Assembly: GCA_017396515.1 (NCBI GenBank)
Contig: JAFQLV010000062.1
Coordinates: forward strand, 1-40,725
Reading direction: 5' to 3'
DNA length: 40,725 nucleotides
Origin: Clostridia bacterium
GTDB lineage: Bacteria > Bacillota > Clostridia > Oscillospirales > Acutalibacteraceae
A program made the translations under genes and the position numbers. Shown in pieces: positions 33,313-40,725 of the stretch. Within the stretch, counting starts at the first letter, position 1, and each line of letters begins with the position of its first letter. The notes below the pieces were generated by a model that saw only the letters and a program-made list of their open reading frames with translations, was not told the DNA's origin and ran no database searches.

Positions 33313-34869
33313 TTACTTGCCCTCCTTTTTAATAGCATTAACAACCAAGCCGCCTGCTTTTTCGCCTGTGTAATATGCACAGCCGTAGCCGTCGCCTCTT
33401 TCCTGAGATGCACCGCAGAAGAAGAAGTTGTCGAAGGGCTGGTCACCTAAATACTGCACTGTACGGGGAATCATGCTGTCCCACTTCTCAAGCATATAGC
33501 CGTAGGGGGTACCGAAAGGTGTGTTGAGATAACGCACAAATGTGGTGGGAAGTGCGATTTCGATTTCTTCAATATAAGGCATAATTGATAAGCCAAGTGC
33601 CTTTTCACAGGTTTCAATCATGTCTTTTGCAATTTCTGTCTTGAACTTCTTATAGTCCTGAGGTCTAACATCCTTCATAACATCACCGAAGGTCATGGTT
33701 GTAAGGAACAGCTGACAGGTACCCTCGGGAGTGCAGTCTGGAATAATCTCATTAAGACAGTTGATAATGCAGAAGCCGCTTTTGAAGTTCTGAGCAGCCT
33801 CATACTGCTTATCCGAATCTGAATCGGGGGCAACAAATACGGAATAGTCCTTGATGCCGAGCTCTTCTTTGGTTTTGTTCATACCAAGATAAACTGTCGT
33901 GAGAGAACAGGCTGTTTTTCTTGATTTGAGCATCTTAAGCTGCTTTTCGGGAATATCCTTCTTTTCAAAGAGGTCCTTGAATACGGCATAAGGATATGAA
34001 TTTGAAATAATGTATTTTGCATAAACTTCCTTTTCGCCGTTTATTACAACGCCTGCAGGCTTGCCGTCTTTCATAATAATCCTTGTTGCTTCAGAATTAT
34101 ACCAGATATCTCCGCCGCTTTCACGGATAACCTTATCAAGAGCAAGGCTCATTTCGTGTGAACGGTATTTAGGTATACCTGTTCCGTACTCGACATAGCT
34201 GTGAAGCATAGCCATATAATAAAGGAAGTCTAACTTTGAGGCAGGTGAGCCTAAATAGCACCAATAGGTATTGAAAATATCCTGAGCCTTTTTGGGCATA
34301 CCCAGAGCATCAAGAACCTCCTTCATGGTGTGAGACACCATTCTGAGAATATCAGGGAAATCCTTTATGCTGCCCGGGAGCTTTTTAAGGTTATCAAGAC
34401 AGTCTAATGCCTTATACATGCGTGTTGACAAATCAAAGGCCTTCATACAGCTCTCATATGAGCCGGGAACCAGCTCATCCAGCTTTCTTGCAAAGGACTC
34501 AAAGCCTACGGGCATGCGGGCATCAACCTTCACAAGCACACCGTTTTCATTTACAAAAGCATCCTTTTCGCATGCCTTTGCCGGCACCACAAGTCTGAAG
34601 GTAGAGTCATGAGTGCACCACTCAACATCACCGCCCATACGCAGAAACATATCCTCAATCTGACCGCTTTTATCAGGTGCACCCACACCTGCAAGCTCGT
34701 GGAGTGAGGGCTCAAATTCAAATCGTCCTCTGACAAAAGAGGATGCCGAGCCGCCGGGGATGTTGTGTCTTTCAACCAGAAGTGTAGAAAGACCTTCTCT
34801 GGCACAGGTTGCTGCAGCAGCAAGACCGCCGTTACCTGCACCGATAACAATTACATCATAGGTTTTCAT
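33313..34869 (-). CDS. CrtI/retinol-saturase-like FAD-dependent oxidoreductase
   Basis: Encodes 518 residues from the ATG at 34869 (GGAGG 7 bases upstream). FAD-binding motifs: VIVIGAGNGGLAAAATCA at the N terminus, then the RHNIPGGSASSF loop and FEFEPSLHEL typical of phytoene-desaturase relatives, and the C-terminal FFFCGASQERGDGYG with GEKAGGLV. No other carotenoid genes are nearby, so carotenoid desaturation is doubtful. Retinol saturase and various gut bacterial ene reductases share this fold, and the adjacent NAD(P)H-2Fe2S reductase suggests a reducing role. Substrate unknown. The pair is transcribed divergently from an SDR. Confidence 0.85.
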   Translation of the reverse strand: MKTYDVIVIGAGNGGLAAAATCAREGLSTLLVERHNIPGGSASSFVRGRFEFEPSLHELAGVGAPDKSGQIEDMFLRMGGDVEWCTHDSTFRLVVPAKACEKDAFVNENGVLVKVDARMPVGFESFARKLDELVPGSYESCMKAFDLSTRMYKALDCLDNLKKLPGSIKDFPDILRMVSHTMKEVLDALGMPKKAQDIFNTYWCYLGSPASKLDFLYYMAMLHSYVEYGTGIPKYRSHEMSLALDKVIRESGGDIWYNSEATRIIMKDGKPAGVVINGEKEVYAKYIISNSYPYAVFKDLFEKKDIPEKQLKMLKSRKTACSLTTVYLGMNKTKEELGIKDYSVFVAPDSDSDKQYEAAQNFKSGFCIINCLNEIIPDCTPEGTCQLFLTTMTFGDVMKDVRPQDYKKFKTEIAKDMIETCEKALGLSIMPYIEEIEIALPTTFVRYLNTPFGTPYGYMLEKWDSMIPRTVQYLGDQPFDNFFFCGASQERGDGYGCAYYTGEKAGGLVVNAIKKEGK

Positions 34870-34929
34870 CAATTTTCCTCCGTTTAAATGATATTTTCTA
34901 TATTGTTTTCAGTTTTAAGTACCTGAACA

Positions 34930-34958
34930 ATTATAAACCTTAGCTGTCGCATTGTCAA
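34930..34958 (-). promoter_or_regulatory. Perfect consensus sigma-A promoter of the flavoprotein-reductase operon
   Basis: Minus strand TTGACA (34953-34958), 17 bases, TATAAT (34930-34935). The start codon is about 60 bases downstream. Confidence 0.9.
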
Positions 34959-34973
34959 CAGAAACCAAACGCA

Positions 34974-35002
34974 TTGACATAAAAATACTTTTGCTATAAA
35001 AT
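34974..35002 (+). promoter_or_regulatory. Sigma-A-type promoter of the SDR gene
   Basis: TTGACA (34974-34979), 17 bases, TAAAAT (34997-35002). Its -35 box lies only 15 bases from that of the divergent promoter, so the two RNA polymerases would compete or be co-regulated. Confidence 0.8.
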
Positions 35003-35024
35003 AACAGTCAGGAGAGTGATGTGT

Positions 35025-35819
35025 ATGAACAAGAAAATCGCCGTAGTAACAGGCGGCAGCTCGGGCATTGGCAGAGAAACTGCAGCAGCCCTCAGAGATA
35101 TGGGCTGCACCGTTTATGAAATAAGCCGCAGAGATATTCCTCTTGCAGGTGTAAAGCACATAAAAGCCGATGTTACGGACCAAGCAGGTATAAAAGCCGC
35201 CGCTGAGGAAATTATCAGAGCCGAGGGCAGAGCTGACATACTCGTCAACTGTGCGGGCTTCGGCATATCGGGTGCAGTGGAATTTACTACCCTTGAAAGT
35301 GCGAAAGCGCAGTTTGATGTCAATTTTTTCGGTACCGTCAATGTCAGCAACGCTTTTATCCCCTATATGAGACAGCAGGGCTTTGGCAGAATAGTCAATA
35401 TCAGCTCCGTCGCCGCGGTGGCGCATATACCCTTTCAGACCTTTTATTCCGCTTCAAAGGCAGCAATTGACTCCTACACCGCTGCCCTTGCCAATGAAAT
35501 CAAGCCCTTCGGCATAAGTGTTACGGCAATTCAGCCGGGTGATATAACCACAGGCTTCACCGATGCAAGAAAAAAGACCGCCGAGGGTGACGATGTTTAC
35601 GGCGGCAGAATTTCACGCAGTGTTGCAGGCATGGAAAAAGACGAGCTCAAGGGCATGAAGCCCGATGTTGCAGGCAGATATATAGCCAGAATTGCCATGA
35701 AGAAAAATGTCAAGCCCCTTTACGCCATAGGTGCAACCTACAAGCTTCTGAGTGTACTCTGCCGTGTTTTCCCTTGCCGCATAAGGAATTATATAGTAGG
35801 GATGCTTTATGCTAAATAA
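35025..35819 (+). CDS. Short-chain dehydrogenase/reductase (SDR)
   Basis: Encodes 264 residues from the ATG at 35025 (AGGAGAG site upstream); in-frame GTG 35016 and ATG 35019 are alternatives. Classical SDR motifs: TGGSSGIG (cofactor), NCAG (about 80), the catalytic Ser in NISSV, and Y-x3-K in YSASKAA. An Asp or basic residue after strand 2 (ISRRD) suggests NADP(H). The C terminus has a hydrophobic stretch. It reduces or oxidises an alcohol/ketone; substrate unknown. Divergent from the CrtI-like operon through a compact shared promoter region. Confidence 0.92.
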   Translation: MNKKIAVVTGGSSGIGRETAAALRDMGCTVYEISRRDIPLAGVKHIKADVTDQAGIKAAAEEIIRAEGRADILVNCAGFGISGAVEFTTLESAKAQFDVNFFGTVNVSNAFIPYMRQQGFGRIVNISSVAAVAHIPFQTFYSASKAAIDSYTAALANEIKPFGISVTAIQPGDITTGFTDARKKTAEGDDVYGGRISRSVAGMEKDELKGMKPDVAGRYIARIAMKKNVKPLYAIGATYKLLSVLCRVFPCRIRNYIVGMLYAK

Positions 35820-35850
35820 TAAAATTAAAACCTCATATAACAGCAAAAAT

Positions 35851-35880
35851 AAAAGCTCCCTTGCGGGAGCTTTTAATATT
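35851..35880. terminator. Bidirectional terminator between SDR and the secreted-protein gene
   Basis: A perfect 10-bp stem AAAAGCTCCC (35851-35860) with GGGAGCTTTT (35865-35874) and a TTGC loop. U-rich tracts follow on both strands because the stem itself ends in A4/T4. Confidence 0.9.
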
Positions 35881-35887
35881 TCGTTTT

Positions 35888-36259
35888 TTACGCAGCAGCT
35901 GCTGTTGTTTCAACGGGAGCTGTTGTTTCTTCCTCAGCGGGAGCATTGCCGTTAACAATCATATCAACGATTTCCTGAATGATTTCATCTGTGTCGATAA
36001 TACCGAATGCCATAGCAATCTTAACAACAACCTTAACAAGCTTGAGAGCGATCTTTGTAATCTTAGCTGCAGGGCCTAATGTCCATACAGGAAGGTCAAG
36101 GATCCAATCAAGTGCACCTGCTTCTTCTTCAGTGCCTTCTTCGGGAGCAACTGTTGTTTCCTGTTCGGGAGCAGCTGTTGTTTCTTCAGTAGCAAAAGCA
36201 ACTGTAGCAACTGAGAAGGTCATGATAAGAGCAAGAACTAATGCTAAAAACTTTTTCAT
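35888..36259 (-). CDS. Small secreted protein with Thr/Glu/Ala-rich ends
   Basis: Encodes 123 residues. A signal peptide (MKKFLALVLALIMTFSVATVAFA, cleavage near residue 23) is followed by a Glu/Thr/Pro-rich segment (24-47), a hydrophobic/amphipathic core (about 48-97, VWTLGPAAKITKIALKLV) and a Glu/Thr/Ala-rich tail. No family recognised. It has a strong promoter and a near-perfect AAGGAGGT ribosome site, suggesting high expression. The helical core could bind membranes or other proteins, which is speculation. Confidence 0.75.
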   Translation of the reverse strand: MKKFLALVLALIMTFSVATVAFATEETTAAPEQETTVAPEEGTEEEAGALDWILDLPVWTLGPAAKITKIALKLVKVVVKIAMAFGIIDTDEIIQEIVDMIVNGNAPAEEETTAPVETTAAAA

Positions 36260-36289
36260 TGAAATTACCTCCTTATTTTTGGTAATTCA

Positions 36290-36318
36290 AGTATATAATT
36301 TATGCCTTGTTTTGTCAA
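36290..36318 (-). promoter_or_regulatory. Sigma-A-type promoter of the secreted-protein gene
   Basis: Minus strand TTGACA (36313-36318), 17 bases, TATACT (36290-36295), about 30 bases before the start codon. Confidence 0.85.
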
Positions 36319-36357
36319 GTGTATTTTTCAATAAATTACATCCTTGTTTTCCTGCAT

Positions 36358-36729
36358 TTATTCCTCTTTGAGAGCCTTGTCGAGCTGTTCTCTGAGCTGC
36401 TGTTTTTTCTCAGGTGATAAAACTCTGTATGACAAAAGCAGCTTCCTTTCATCCTTTGAAAGGAATGCAACAGGGTCAACCTCATCCTCTGCGGCAAAGG
36501 AAGCCTTGTTGAGCCTTTCGCTGTGGTTGTTTTCTTCCGTGCCGAGGATATATCCTATAGTTGCGTTATACATTTTTGAAAGCTTGGCAAGAGTTTCTAA
36601 GGGAGGATTTGTTGAACCGGTTTCATACAGCGTATATGTTGTTCTGTCAACACCCAACACATTTGCAATATCCTGCTGAGTGAGCTTGTGTGCTTTTCTG
36701 ATTTTTCTGAGGCTTTCAGGTACTGTCAT
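36358..36729 (-). CDS. XRE family transcriptional regulator
   Basis: Encodes 123 residues from the ATG at 36729 (GGAAGTG site, 6 bases); the frame extends to 36780 inside uvrC without a good site. An N-terminal helix-turn-helix of the XRE/Cro type (LRKIRKAHKLTQQDIANVLGVDRTTYTLYETG, about 5-37) is followed by a linker and an acidic/Lys-rich C-terminal helix (RKLLLSYRVLSPEKKQQLREQLDKAL). It follows uvrC by 16 bases and is probably co-transcribed. Target unknown. Confidence 0.85.
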   Translation of the reverse strand: MTVPESLRKIRKAHKLTQQDIANVLGVDRTTYTLYETGSTNPPLETLAKLSKMYNATIGYILGTEENNHSERLNKASFAAEDEVDPVAFLSKDERKLLLSYRVLSPEKKQQLREQLDKALKEE

Positions 36730-36745
36730 ATAATTCACTTCCTTT

Positions 36746-38581
36746 TTATTTTTTAAAATGCTCATATATTTTCTGAGCATCTTTTTTTGTTATGCCCTTG
36801 ACCTGCAACAGTTCATCAGGTGTGGCACTTTTTATTTTTGCAAGAGTCCTGAAGTTAAGCAGCAGTGCCGCTGCCTTTTTTTCACCTATGCCCTCAATTT
36901 TTGTAAGGCTTGTGTGTAAAGAATTTTTAGTGTGCTTTTGTTTATGATAAGATATGGCAAAGCGGTGCACCTCCTCCTGAATGGTTGACACGAGAGTGAA
37001 CACTCCCCTGCCTGAGGTTATGCTTATTTCACCGCCGTCTGAGGCTATTGCTCTTGTGCGGTGCTTTGAGTCCTTTACCATGCCGAAAACAGGTATATCC
37101 AGCCCGAAGGCTTCAATTATAGGCTTTACGGCATTCACCTGACCCTGACCGCCGTCAAGAAGTATCAGATCAGGAAGTCTGCCGAAGCCCTCCCCTGTTT
37201 CCTGCTGCTCGCTGTAGCGGTTAAGCCTTCTGGAAATCACCTCGCGCATTGAGCCGTAATCATCCTGACCGTCAAAGCCCTTTATGGCAAAGCGTCTGTA
37301 GGCGCTTCTGAGAGGCTGTGCATTTTTGAAAACCACCATACCGGCAACATTGTCACTGCCTGCCGTGTGGGATATATCATAGGATTCAATATATTCGGGA
37401 GTTTTATTAAGGCCGAGAAGCTTAGCAAGCTCATCGAGTATTGCAGTTTCTTTGCCCTTCCTGCCTATATTTTCGCCAAGCTTCTGGGCGGCGTTCTGAA
37501 GGCACATCTCCATAACGCGTACCTTTTCGCCACGCTGAGGCTTGAGAATAACAGCCTTCTTTCCGCGTGCCCTTGTCAGGTACTCCTCGACTAATTCCCT
37601 GTCGGTAACATCTCCGTCCACAACAATTAAGGGCGGTATCTGTCTGCCGGAGGAATAGTATGCTGTGATAAGCTCATAGCGTGTGTCGGCAAGGCTTTCG
37701 GAATATTCGATAATGAAATGCTCGGTGTTCACAAGCAGCCCCTCTCTGAAGCAGAGAACGGCGAGGCAGGCTTTGTAGCCGCGCTGTGCAATGGCAAAAA
37801 CGTCCTCCTCAACGCTGCCCTCCACCACAACCTTCTGCCTTGCGGCAATGCGGTCAATAGCCTTGATTTTATCACGCAGCTTTGCAGCCTTTTCAAACTC
37901 AAGGCTTTCAGCCGCCGCCTCCATTTCAAGCTGCAGGCGCTTCACCGTTTCGGCACTGCCGCCTTTAATAAAATCAATTGCACCCTTGAAATTTTCCTCA
38001 TAGTCCTGCTGTGAAATTTTGCCGGCACAGGGAGCAGAGCATTTGCGTATGAAATAATTGAGGCAGGGGCGGGAATTGCGGTTGATCTGCTTAGGAAAAA
38101 CCTTGTTGCAGGTGGGCAGCATAAAAATCTCCGATGCCTGCTCAACAACATTGCTGACACTGTAATTGCCCATATACGGCCCCAGGTACTCTGCCGAGGA
38201 ATCGTCTTTTCTGAAGCAGGCAGATATTCTGCCCCAAGGACCCGGTGTGATTTTTATAAAGCTGTAGCCTTTATCGTCCTTGAGCAGAATATTGTATTTA
38301 GGCATATTCTGCTTTATAAGGCTGCACTCAAGCACAAGTGCCTCAAATTCGCTGTCAGTGAGAATATAGTCAAAATCTCTCACATTTTCAACCATTTTAC
38401 GCACCTTGGCAGGGTGCTTATTCTGAGAGCCGAAATATTGACTGACTCTGTTTTTCAGCTTTTTGGCTTTGCCGATGTATATAATTTTATTTGATTTATC
38501 CTTCATTATATATACACCGGGAGTCAAGGGAAGGTTCATGGCCTTTTGCCTTAGATAATGAAGTTTTTCGTTTTCAGCCAT
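36746..38581 (-). CDS. uvrC: UvrABC excinuclease subunit C
   Basis: Encodes 611 residues from the ATG at 38581, with a GGAGGTG site 4-5 bases upstream; a longer frame to 38611 is rejected. GIY-YIG nuclease (LPLTPGVYIMKDKSNKIIYIGKAKKLKNRV), the zinc-free Cys-rich CNKVFPKQ...CLNYFIRKCSAPC region, a UVR motif (LEFEKAAKLRDKIKAID), the RNase H-like second nuclease (SYDISHTAG, LILLDGGQGQ) and a C-terminal helix-hairpin-helix (IEGIGEKKAAALL, VKGITKKDAQ) are all present. Makes both incisions in nucleotide-excision repair. Confidence 0.96.
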   Translation of the reverse strand: MAENEKLHYLRQKAMNLPLTPGVYIMKDKSNKIIYIGKAKKLKNRVSQYFGSQNKHPAKVRKMVENVRDFDYILTDSEFEALVLECSLIKQNMPKYNILLKDDKGYSFIKITPGPWGRISACFRKDDSSAEYLGPYMGNYSVSNVVEQASEIFMLPTCNKVFPKQINRNSRPCLNYFIRKCSAPCAGKISQQDYEENFKGAIDFIKGGSAETVKRLQLEMEAAAESLEFEKAAKLRDKIKAIDRIAARQKVVVEGSVEEDVFAIAQRGYKACLAVLCFREGLLVNTEHFIIEYSESLADTRYELITAYYSSGRQIPPLIVVDGDVTDRELVEEYLTRARGKKAVILKPQRGEKVRVMEMCLQNAAQKLGENIGRKGKETAILDELAKLLGLNKTPEYIESYDISHTAGSDNVAGMVVFKNAQPLRSAYRRFAIKGFDGQDDYGSMREVISRRLNRYSEQQETGEGFGRLPDLILLDGGQGQVNAVKPIIEAFGLDIPVFGMVKDSKHRTRAIASDGGEISITSGRGVFTLVSTIQEEVHRFAISYHKQKHTKNSLHTSLTKIEGIGEKKAAALLLNFRTLAKIKSATPDELLQVKGITKKDAQKIYEHFKK

Positions 38582-38633
38582 ATTGCACCTCCCTGATTCG
38601 GCAAGTATCATCTGTACTCTACCGATATGTTAT

Positions 38634-38662
38634 ATTTTATCACATTTTGACGAACTTGACAA
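38634..38662 (-). promoter_or_regulatory. Sigma-A-type promoter of uvrC
   Basis: Minus strand TTGTCA (38657-38662), 17 bases, TAAAAT (38634-38639), about 50 bases before the start codon. Confidence 0.75.
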
Positions 38663-38677
38663 TAGCTTTTTATTATA

Positions 38678-38715
38678 AAAGGCCGTATCATAAATCCGGA
38701 AATGATACGACCTTT
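38678..38715 (-). terminator. Terminator after dnaJ
   Basis: AAAGGCCGTATCAT (38678-38691) pairs with ATGATACGACCTTT (38702-38715), 14 pairs with one G-U on the minus strand, and a 10-base loop. On the minus strand the stem ends in a short T-run followed by TATAATAAAAAG. Confidence 0.8.
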
Positions 38716-38720
38716 ATTTT

Positions 38721-39905
38721 TTATTTGAATTTATCGAAGAAAGAAGATTTTCTTTTTTCCTCGCCTACAACATTTCCGTCGGGGATGTTGTTTTTAGGCT
38801 TGTTTGTAAGCGTTGAATCAAATTCCTTAAGAAGATCCTTTTGCTTCTGAGTAAGGTTTTTCGGTACCTCAACAATAATTTTAACAAACTGGTCACCCTT
38901 GCCGCGTGAAGAAAGCTGCTGGATGCCTCTGCCTCTGAAGCGGAAAACCTCACCTGGCTGTGTGCCTGCAGGAAGCTCATATTTAACCTTGCCGTCAAGA
39001 GTGGGAATATACAGTGTATCACCCATTGCGGCCTGAGCATAGGTTACGGCAACCTCACACCAGACATCGAAGCCGTCTCTTTCAAAGAAGGGATGAGGTC
39101 TGACATTGACATTTACACGAAGGTCGCCCTTGGGTCCGCCGTTGATGCCGGGATTTCCGCCGCCTCTGACATTGAGGGTCTGTCTGTCATCTATGCCTGC
39201 AGGAATATCAATCTCTGCAGTCTGTCTCTTTCTTACGAAGCCCGTTCCTCTGCAGTTTCCGCAGGGGTTTTTGATAGTCTTACCCTTACCGCCGCAGTCT
39301 GTGCACTGTCTTGAGGTGCTCATAACACCGAAGGGTGTTCTCTGCTGCACATTGACCTGACCTCTGCCGCCGCAGGTTTTGCAGGTCTCCGGTGAAGTTC
39401 CCTTTGCACAGCCGTTGCCGCCGCACTCAGAGCAGACCTCGCTTCTGTCTACATTGACGGTTTTCTTGCAGCCCTTTGCAGCTTCTTCAAAAGAAATTGT
39501 TATGTTAGTCTGAATGGTTGCACCCTTTCTCGGTGCATTGGGGTTCTGCTGTCTGCCGCCGCCAAAGCCGCCACCGAAGCCACCGCCAAACATACTGCCG
39601 AGAATATCACCGAGGTCAAATGCATCGCCAAATCCACCGAAACCACCGCCGAAGCCGCCTGCACCGAAGTTAGGGTCAACGCCTGCATGGCCGTACTGGT
39701 CATAACGTGCCTTCTTATCAGCATCGGAGAGTACCTCGTAAGCCTCATTTGCCTCTTTGAACTTTGCTTCTGCCGTTGTATCGCCCGGGTTAAGGTCAGG
39801 ATGATATTGCTTTGCAAGCTTGCGGTAAGCCTTTTTTATTTCATCATCTGAAGCGCCCTTGCTGACACCTAAGACTTCATAGTAATCGCGTTTATTTTCT
39901 GCCAT
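38721..39905 (-). CDS. dnaJ: Chaperone DnaJ (Hsp40)
   Basis: Encodes 394 residues. J domain with HPD (about 34-36), a Gly/Phe-rich linker (about 78-115), the zinc domain with four CXXCXGXG-type repeats ([32 protein letters not shown]) and C-terminal substrate-binding domains. Stimulates DnaK ATPase and delivers substrates. It follows dnaK by 74 bases with a hairpin between; an AGAGGAAA site precedes the ATG. Confidence 0.97.
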   Translation of the reverse strand: MAENKRDYYEVLGVSKGASDDEIKKAYRKLAKQYHPDLNPGDTTAEAKFKEANEAYEVLSDADKKARYDQYGHAGVDPNFGAGGFGGGFGGFGDAFDLGDILGSMFGGGFGGGFGGGRQQNPNAPRKGATIQTNITISFEEAAKGCKKTVNVDRSEVCSECGGNGCAKGTSPETCKTCGGRGQVNVQQRTPFGVMSTSRQCTDCGGKGKTIKNPCGNCRGTGFVRKRQTAEIDIPAGIDDRQTLNVRGGGNPGINGGPKGDLRVNVNVRPHPFFERDGFDVWCEVAVTYAQAAMGDTLYIPTLDGKVKYELPAGTQPGEVFRFRGRGIQQLSSRGKGDQFVKIIVEVPKNLTQKQKDLLKEFDSTLTNKPKNNIPDGNVVGEEKRKSSFFDKFK

Positions 39906-39943
39906 TTATATTTTCCTCTCATCGGAGTTTAAAACCACAATAT

Positions 39944-39969
39944 GGAGCCATCCGAGATCGGACAGCTCC
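39944..39969 (-). other. Intercistronic hairpin between dnaK and dnaJ
   Basis: Minus strand GGAGC-TG-TCCGA and TCGGA-TG-GCTCC form two 5-bp stems separated by a symmetric internal loop. No long T-run follows, so it may be a processing or stability element, or a leaky terminator, that sets the dnaK:dnaJ ratio. Confidence 0.45.
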
Positions 39970-39979
39970 GAAAGATCAT

Positions 39980-40725
39980 TTAGTTAGCATCTGTGAAGTT
40001 TGCATCGGTGTAGCCTGCATCTGAATAGCCGTCTGCACCTGCACCCGGGTCAGCATAACCGCCCTGAGCACCTGCAAAGTCATTGGGGTTAAATCCGCCT
40101 GCCTGCTGTGCACCCTGAGTCTGCTGATAGAGCTTTTCACTGATTTTATAGAATGCCTGAGTAAGAGCTTCCTTCTCATTCTTGATGAGGTTGATGTCCT
40201 CACCCTGAAGAGCGTTCTTGAGAGCATCAATCTTTGACTGGATTTCTGCCTTGTCTTCCTCGGGAAGATTCTGTGCGCCTTCCTCTGAGAGGATCTTTTC
40301 ACACTGATAAACCATCTGATCAGCTTCGTTTCTTGTGTCTACCTCTTCTCTGCGCTTCTTATCTTCCTGAGCAAACTGCTCTGCTTCTCTTACAGCCTTT
40401 TCAATATCTTCCTTTGACATATTTGTTGATGCTGTAATTGAAATTGACTGCTCCTTACCTGTGCCGAGATCCTTTGCACTTACATGTACGATACCGTTGG
40501 CATCAATATCGAAGGTAACCTCAATCTGAGGCACACCGCGGCGTGCAGGCATAATGCCGTCAAGGCTGAAAATGCCCAGAGTCTTGTTATCCTTTGCAAA
40601 TTCTCTTTCGCCCTGAAGAACGTGAACCTCAACGGAGGTCTGTCCGTCGGCAGCGGTGGAGAAGATCTGGCTCTTCTTGGTGGGGATGGTGGTGTTTCTG
40701 TCGATGACCTTGGTGTTTACTCCGC
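39980..40725 (-). CDS. dnaK: Chaperone DnaK (Hsp70), C-terminal part, 5' end outside the window
   Basis: The open frame continues to the window edge and covers about 247 residues. It begins in the substrate-binding domain ([19 protein letters not shown], then [36 protein letters not shown]), followed by the helical lid. The ATPase domain lies outside. The protein ends in a Gly/Ala/Asp/Tyr-rich tail ([17 protein letters not shown]...) rather than the usual acidic DDK/EEVK-like end. dnaJ follows. Confidence 0.95.
   Translation of the reverse strand, partial: GVNTKVIDRNTTIPTKKSQIFSTAADGQTSVEVHVLQGEREFAKDNKTLGIFSLDGIMPARRGVPQIEVTFDIDANGIVHVSAKDLGTGKEQSISITASTNMSKEDIEKAVREAEQFAQEDKKRREEVDTRNEADQMVYQCEKILSEEGAQNLPEEDKAEIQSKIDALKNALQGEDINLIKNEKEALTQAFYKISEKLYQQTQGAQQAGGFNPNDFAGAQGGYADPGAGADGYSDAGYTDANFTDAN

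Noticed and set aside
33313-34869. Carotenoid biosynthesis locus
   Set aside because: Only a CrtI-like flavoprotein is present; no crtB, crtE or other carotenoid genes lie in the window.
34884-35426. Minus-strand open frame of 180 codons
   Set aside because: Antisense to the SDR gene and running through the divergent promoters.
39540-39665. Repetitive GC-rich stretch as a tandem repeat or satellite
   Set aside because: It encodes the Gly/Phe-rich linker of DnaJ in frame and is expected for this family.

Overview
The window looks like a chromosomal segment of an anaerobic, low-to-mid G+C Firmicute, most likely a gut clostridium of the Oscillospiraceae/Ruminococcaceae type. Evidence: strong GGAGG ribosome sites, consensus sigma-A promoters (TTGACA-17-TATAAT), a ClpE-type chaperone with an N-terminal zinc finger, SpoVG, a DivIVA-like protein, an ECF (energy-coupling factor) transporter core, DUF5711 and CD1871A-type proteins, and oxygen-sensitive Fe-S proteins. 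Lineage is inferred from gene content only. Almost all genes lie on the minus strand. I found no rRNA, CRISPR array, transposase or recognisable riboswitch.

Layout. 1-1703: an accessory, conjugative-element-like module (tandem DUF6133-like membrane peptides, SpoVG-like, ParB-like, two tiny ORFs), reading away from a four-gene tRNA operon (Gly-Arg-His-Gln, 2006-2353) that has its own consensus promoter and terminator. 2431-6142: clpE-like, pgsA and cvpA. 6220-13783: one long operon, ruvC-ruvA-ruvB-methyltransferase-ecfA1-ecfA2-ecfT-truA-DUF5711. 13906-17938: DUF512 radical-SAM-like protein, der, a GT2 glycosyltransferase and gtrA. 18019-18739: DUF177-rpmF. 18837-23170: a DivIVA-like protein and a 1329-residue secreted glucosaminidase with fibronectin III repeats. 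23301-24632 (+): CCA-adding enzyme, followed by a 275-bp non-coding element with near-perfect terminal inverted repeats.

24937-28809: an operon of a membrane-anchored CE2-like esterase, an AEC carrier and a GH27 alpha-galactosidase with an inserted beta-rich region. 29002-30007 (+): a 48-residue CXXC peptide overlapping a polyferredoxin-like membrane protein. 30049-31957: ECF sigma factor, zinc-finger anti-sigma factor and a membrane-anchored unknown protein. 32108-34869: a CrtI/retinol-saturase-like flavoprotein and an FNR-2Fe2S reductase, divergent from an SDR (35025-35819) with back-to-back consensus promoters. 35888-36259: a small secreted protein. 36358-38581: uvrC plus an XRE regulator. 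38721-40725: dnaJ and the 3' part of dnaK.

Most of the window is housekeeping: recombination, tRNA maturation, ribosome biogenesis, vitamin uptake, proteostasis and repair. The parts most worth a second look are the redox modules at 29.0-30.0 kb and 32.1-35.8 kb, the inverted-repeat element at 24.6 kb, the micro-ORF cluster at 1.5-1.7 kb, and the palindrome across the -10 box of the tRNA promoter.
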